A program made the position numbers and the translations under genes. The notes below the pieces were generated by a model. It searched no databases. It was not told the origin of the DNA and saw only the letters and a list, made by a program, of their open reading frames with translations. Of a DNA stretch of 6,736 nt, positions 4,814-6,736 are shown piece by piece. Position 1 is the stretch's first letter, and every line of letters begins with the position of its first letter. This stretch comes from DATIBL01 sp035457505 (GTDB lineage: Bacteria > Patescibacteriota > Minisyncoccia > Phycocordibacterales > UBA6899): NCBI GenBank assembly GCA_035457505.1, contig DATIBL010000049.1, forward strand, positions 1 to 6,736, read 5' to 3'.

Positions 4814-4841
4814 TCGACGGAATGCACGCATCCCGTATACT
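4814..4841 (+). promoter_or_regulatory. Candidate promoter of xth
   Basis: TCGACG (4814-4819), a 16-nt spacer and TATACT (4836-4841) form a good pair (four and five consensus matches). The -10 ends 9 nt before ATG 4851, so the mRNA would have a leader of 0-2 nt. No Shine-Dalgarno site is present. Confidence 0.6.
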
Positions 4842-4850
4842 GTGTTTCAT

Positions 4851-5621
4851 ATGAAACTTGTTTCATGGAACGTGAACGGTCTCCGCGCCGTCGAGCGGAA
4901 AGGCTTCTTGGATTGGTTTCACGCAACCTCTCCGGATATTCTATGTTTGCAGGAAACGAAGGCGGAAGTCGGTCAGCTCTCGGACGCGGTGAAACAGCCG
5001 GAGGGGTTTCACGCGTATTTTTCTTCCTCGCGCGTCAAGAAAGGATATAGCGGCGTTGCGCTCTACACAAAGGAGAAACCTGAGCGGGTGGAACATGGAA
5101 TGGGGGTGGCGCGTTTCGACGACGAGGGGCGCATCGTGGTCGGGCATTTCAAGGACTTTGTCCTATTGAATATCTATTTTCCAAATGGCGGCGGGGGGCC
5201 GGAGCGCCTTGCGTATAAGCTCGATTTTTACGACACGTTCCTTTCGCATATTGAGCGGATCCGAAAGCACGGGAAGCCGATCATCTTTTGCGGCGATGTA
5301 AACACTGCGCATGAGGAGATTGATCTCGCTCGTCCGAAGGAGAACGAAAAGAACACCGGGTTTCTCCCTGAGGAGCGCGCGTGGATCGATGAGGTTGTGT
5401 ATCACGGATATGTCGATACGTTCCGGCATTTTCATCCGAACAAGGTCGGCGCCTATTCGTACTGGGATATGAAAACGCATGCGCGCGAGCGCAACGTCGG
5501 ATGGCGGATCGATTACTTTTTCGTGTCGTCGGATCTCCTCCCTCGAGTAAAAAACGCAGGGATCAATGTGAATGTCGAAGGGAGCGATCACTGCCCGATC
5601 TGGATCACCATCGAGAAATGA
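4851..5621 (+). CDS. xth: Exodeoxyribonuclease III / AP endonuclease (Xth family)
   Basis: A 256-aa enzyme of the EEP superfamily, about the length of bacterial exonuclease III (about 268 aa). It cleaves DNA 5' to abasic sites in base-excision repair and removes nucleotides from 3' ends. The catalytic set is complete by motif: N7 in SWNVNGLR, E35 in LCLQETK, Y109 in NIYFPNG, D149 and N151 in FCGDVNTAH, D221 in GWRIDYFFVS, and D246 with H247 in the terminal GSDHCPI. The YSYWDMKTHARERNVGWRIDYF region (about 202-223) is typical of the family. ATG 4851 gives the standard MKLVSWNVNG beginning; a GTG nine bases upstream is in frame but overlaps the expected transcription start. It is a single-gene unit, divergent from DUF2384-like gene B and convergent with the Nudix gene. 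Confidence 0.95.
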   Translation: MKLVSWNVNGLRAVERKGFLDWFHATSPDILCLQETKAEVGQLSDAVKQPEGFHAYFSSSRVKKGYSGVALYTKEKPERVEHGMGVARFDDEGRIVVGHFKDFVLLNIYFPNGGGGPERLAYKLDFYDTFLSHIERIRKHGKPIIFCGDVNTAHEEIDLARPKENEKNTGFLPEERAWIDEVVYHGYVDTFRHFHPNKVGAYSYWDMKTHARERNVGWRIDYFFVSSDLLPRVKNAGINVNVEGSDHCPIWITIEK

Positions 5622-5655
5622 AAATCGGCCGCCATACATGAAGTATGACGGCCGA
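5621..5655 (-). terminator. Terminator between convergent xth and the Nudix gene
   Basis: TCGGCCG (5625-5631) and CGGCCGA (5649-5655) form a 7-bp stem; after one C/A mismatch, CATAC and GTATG continue it around a 5-nt loop. On the minus strand TTTT follows, so it mainly serves the Nudix gene (stop at 5661). On the plus strand it begins 3 nt after the xth stop but has no T-tract. Confidence 0.75.
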
Positions 5656-5660
5656 GGAAT

Positions 5661-6509
5661 TCAGAGAAGATCAATCCCCTTCCATGCGCCGATCTGGATG
5701 ACCGGGATCATCAGACTACGCCACACATTCTTTGGGATCGCATTGCGCGCCGCTTCGATCGTACCGCGCTGGCGTACGACTTGCTTGAGCGGTTCCGGCA
5801 TCGCATCGCCGAGCATCTCTTCAGCGTAGACGATCGCGGTTGCAAGCACGAGCGCTTGCGATGCGGGAAGCTTCAAGAGACCAGTCCTGCTGTTGCGATC
5901 CGAAGAAACAAGTTCTGCGACGCTCTTGACCGAACGTTCGCCGGCCTCCCCGCGCAGACCCTCTGCGTACTTGAGTGGCTCTTCGATGATCGCGAGGAAG
6001 CAGACGTCGGCGCACATACGTCCGCGGCGCATGCGCGGATGGCGCGTCCCCTCTTCCGTGATCGTTCGAACGCCGAAGAGCAGAAGGTCGGATTCCCCGT
6101 GTTCGATCTTGAGTTCCTCGAGAACTTCGCGCACCGCACATTCCCGGATTGACTCTGCGGCAAGATCGTCTTCCGGTGGATCATCGCGAATGTCCGGAGC
6201 GACTTGGCCTCCGCCCATCACGAACTCTGTCCGTTCGCGACCGTCTTTCGCGACGGCAATCCCGTATTGCGTGCCGAGTTCTCCGCCATCGATCTCGTGC
6301 GCAATGGTGACGACGCGCGCGCTCGTGGCAATGATGTGATGTTCGTCCCCTCCCTTTCCATAGAGGTTCAGACAATCGATTTCTGGTGGGGGCGACACGG
6401 GATATTCGTATTCGTTCTTCCAGGGCGGAGCCCCGCATTCATGTGCCGCGTAGTACGCACCTGTTTCTATGAGCTTCAAAAGCTGTGCCCGTCTATCGAG
6501 GTCACCCAT
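5661..6509 (-). CDS. Nudix-domain protein (282 aa) with N- and C-terminal extensions
   Basis: The middle of the protein carries a Nudix core. VVTIAHEIDGG (66-76) and FVMGGGQV (96-103) form the approach strands, then E119, seven residues and REVLEE (127-132), the metal-binding part of the Nudix box, followed by LKI. Nudix enzymes hydrolyse nucleoside diphosphates linked to another moiety; the substrate cannot be told here. Two box glycines are replaced: the first (six before E119) is E113, and the one after REVLEE is K134. The catalytic Arg and Glu residues remain. A spacer of about 17 residues rich in Asp, Glu and Pro (DIRDDPPEDD) lies between the GGG turn and the helix. The N-terminal 60 and C-terminal 80 residues are unrecognised, making it longer than many simple Nudix hydrolases. 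ATG 6509 is supported by AAGGAG 6 nt upstream, the clearest ribosome binding site in the window. Confidence 0.8.
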   Translation of the reverse strand: MGDLDRRAQLLKLIETGAYYAAHECGAPPWKNEYEYPVSPPPEIDCLNLYGKGGDEHHIIATSARVVTIAHEIDGGELGTQYGIAVAKDGRERTEFVMGGGQVAPDIRDDPPEDDLAAESIRECAVREVLEELKIEHGESDLLLFGVRTITEEGTRHPRMRRGRMCADVCFLAIIEEPLKYAEGLRGEAGERSVKSVAELVSSDRNSRTGLLKLPASQALVLATAIVYAEEMLGDAMPEPLKQVVRQRGTIEAARNAIPKNVWRSLMIPVIQIGAWKGIDLL

Positions 6510-6515
6510 GTCAAT

Positions 6516-6521
6516 CTCCTT
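6516..6521 (-). promoter_or_regulatory. Strong Shine-Dalgarno site of the Nudix gene
   Basis: AAGGAG on the minus strand lies 6 nt before ATG 6509. It fixes the start and is unusual here because other genes in the window lack a properly placed site of this strength. Confidence 0.85.
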
Positions 6522-6568
6522 CGTGTTGATATGCGATCCTTCTCCGAATTGGCTATGAACCGCTAAAA

Positions 6569-6599
6569 ACTATATTCGATATATTTGGTAAAATGTCAA
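6569..6599 (-). promoter_or_regulatory. Promoter of the Nudix gene
   Basis: On the minus strand a perfect TTGACA (6594-6599) and TATAGT (6569-6574, five of six matches) are separated by 19 nt in an AT-rich stretch. The spacer is 2 nt longer than optimal. The leader would be about 50 nt. Confidence 0.6.
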
Positions 6600-6616
6600 T
6601 ACCCCGTCAGGGTTTT

Positions 6617-6660
6617 AAAAAAAGAATCACCCCGAGGGCGGCCATGAGCTCGCGGCTCGG
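6617..6660 (-). terminator. Terminator of the gene entering from the right edge
   Basis: On the minus strand CCGAG pairs with CTCGG, with a further GCG/CGC pairing inside, and then TTTTTTT (6617-6623) follows after a short gap. It lies 26 nt after the stop codon at 6686 and just upstream of the Nudix promoter. Confidence 0.7.
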
Positions 6661-6685
6661 CGCGAGCGAAATTTGCCTGCATGTG

Positions 6686-6736
6686 CTAGCGGACGCCGTA
6701 CTTCTTTCGAATCGCGCCGACCTCGGCGGCCTCCTT
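6686..6736 (-). CDS. C-terminal end of an unidentified protein, cut by window edge
   Basis: The minus strand is open from the right edge to TAG at 6686, encoding 16 residues that end EVGAIRKKYGVR. The fragment is too short to identify. A good terminator directly downstream supports it being the true 3' end of a gene rather than a chance frame. Confidence 0.55.
   Translation of the reverse strand, partial: KEAAEVGAIRKKYGVR

Noticed and set aside
5163..5639. 158-aa minus-strand frame opposite xth
   Set aside because: It is antisense to conserved catalytic motifs of exonuclease III and crosses the terminator hairpin at 5625-5655.
1..6736. Alternative genetic code (TGA as Gly, seen in some CPR lineages)
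   Set aside because: TGA ends xth and DUF2384-like gene A at the expected places next to terminators, and no called gene needs TGA read-through.
1..6736. CRISPR array, tRNA, rRNA or insertion sequence
   Set aside because: No regularly spaced repeats, cloverleaf-like segments, rRNA signatures or transposase with terminal inverted repeats were seen.

Overview
The window looks like a compact bacterial chromosome segment, most plausibly from the Patescibacteria (Candidate Phyla Radiation), Parcubacteria-like. This is an inference from the PNPase and S15 sequences, the short intergenic gaps, the many small unrecognised proteins and the scarcity of Shine-Dalgarno sites. No 16S or other phylogenetic marker is present beyond S15 and the PNPase N-terminus. 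TGA is used as a stop codon and no in-frame TGA appears in any called gene, so there is no sign of an alternative code. Base composition is GC-rich, and GATC is strikingly frequent.

Layout. (1) Positions 1-2226 are all minus strand, read right to left: three small, mostly acidic unrecognised proteins (84, 53 and 79 aa; the 53-aa gene ends 4 nt before the 79-aa gene), then rpsO (S15), a NYN/LabA-like putative RNase, and the 5' part of pnp. rpsO and pnp are classic neighbours; here a nuclease-fold gene sits between them. rpsO and the NYN gene are each followed by a hairpin terminator, and the NYN gene and pnp each have a candidate promoter, so this is a cluster of RNA-related genes rather than one uninterrupted operon. 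(2) 2345-3277, plus strand: an intact XerC/D-type tyrosine recombinase with all six catalytic residues. (3) 3339-4755, minus strand: one unrecognised basic protein, then two diverged proteins that both resemble the Xre/MbcA/ParS toxin-binding domain (DUF2384), each with its own terminator. No RES-type toxin is visible nearby. (4) 4851-5621, plus strand: an exonuclease III/AP endonuclease (xth). (5) 5661-6509, minus strand: a 282-aa protein with a Nudix core, converging on xth across a shared hairpin. (6) 6686-6736: the last 16 codons of an unidentified minus-strand gene, followed by a terminator.

Two window-wide patterns stand out. First, at least five genes (rpsO, NYN, xer, xth and the 170-aa protein) have a -10-like element only 5-9 nt before the start codon and no Shine-Dalgarno site, which predicts leaderless mRNAs. 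The Nudix gene is the opposite: a TTGACA -35, a leader of about 50 nt and an AAGGAG ribosome binding site. Second, GATC occurs about once per 40-50 nt in sampled stretches, roughly six times chance expectation, but is rarer in the small-gene cluster. Functionally the window combines RNA turnover and translation (PNPase, NYN, S15), DNA repair and recombination (Xth, Xer), one nucleotide-type hydrolase (Nudix) and possible orphan antitoxin-like proteins. No stretch longer than 300 nt lacks a gene; no tRNA, rRNA, CRISPR array or insertion sequence was seen.
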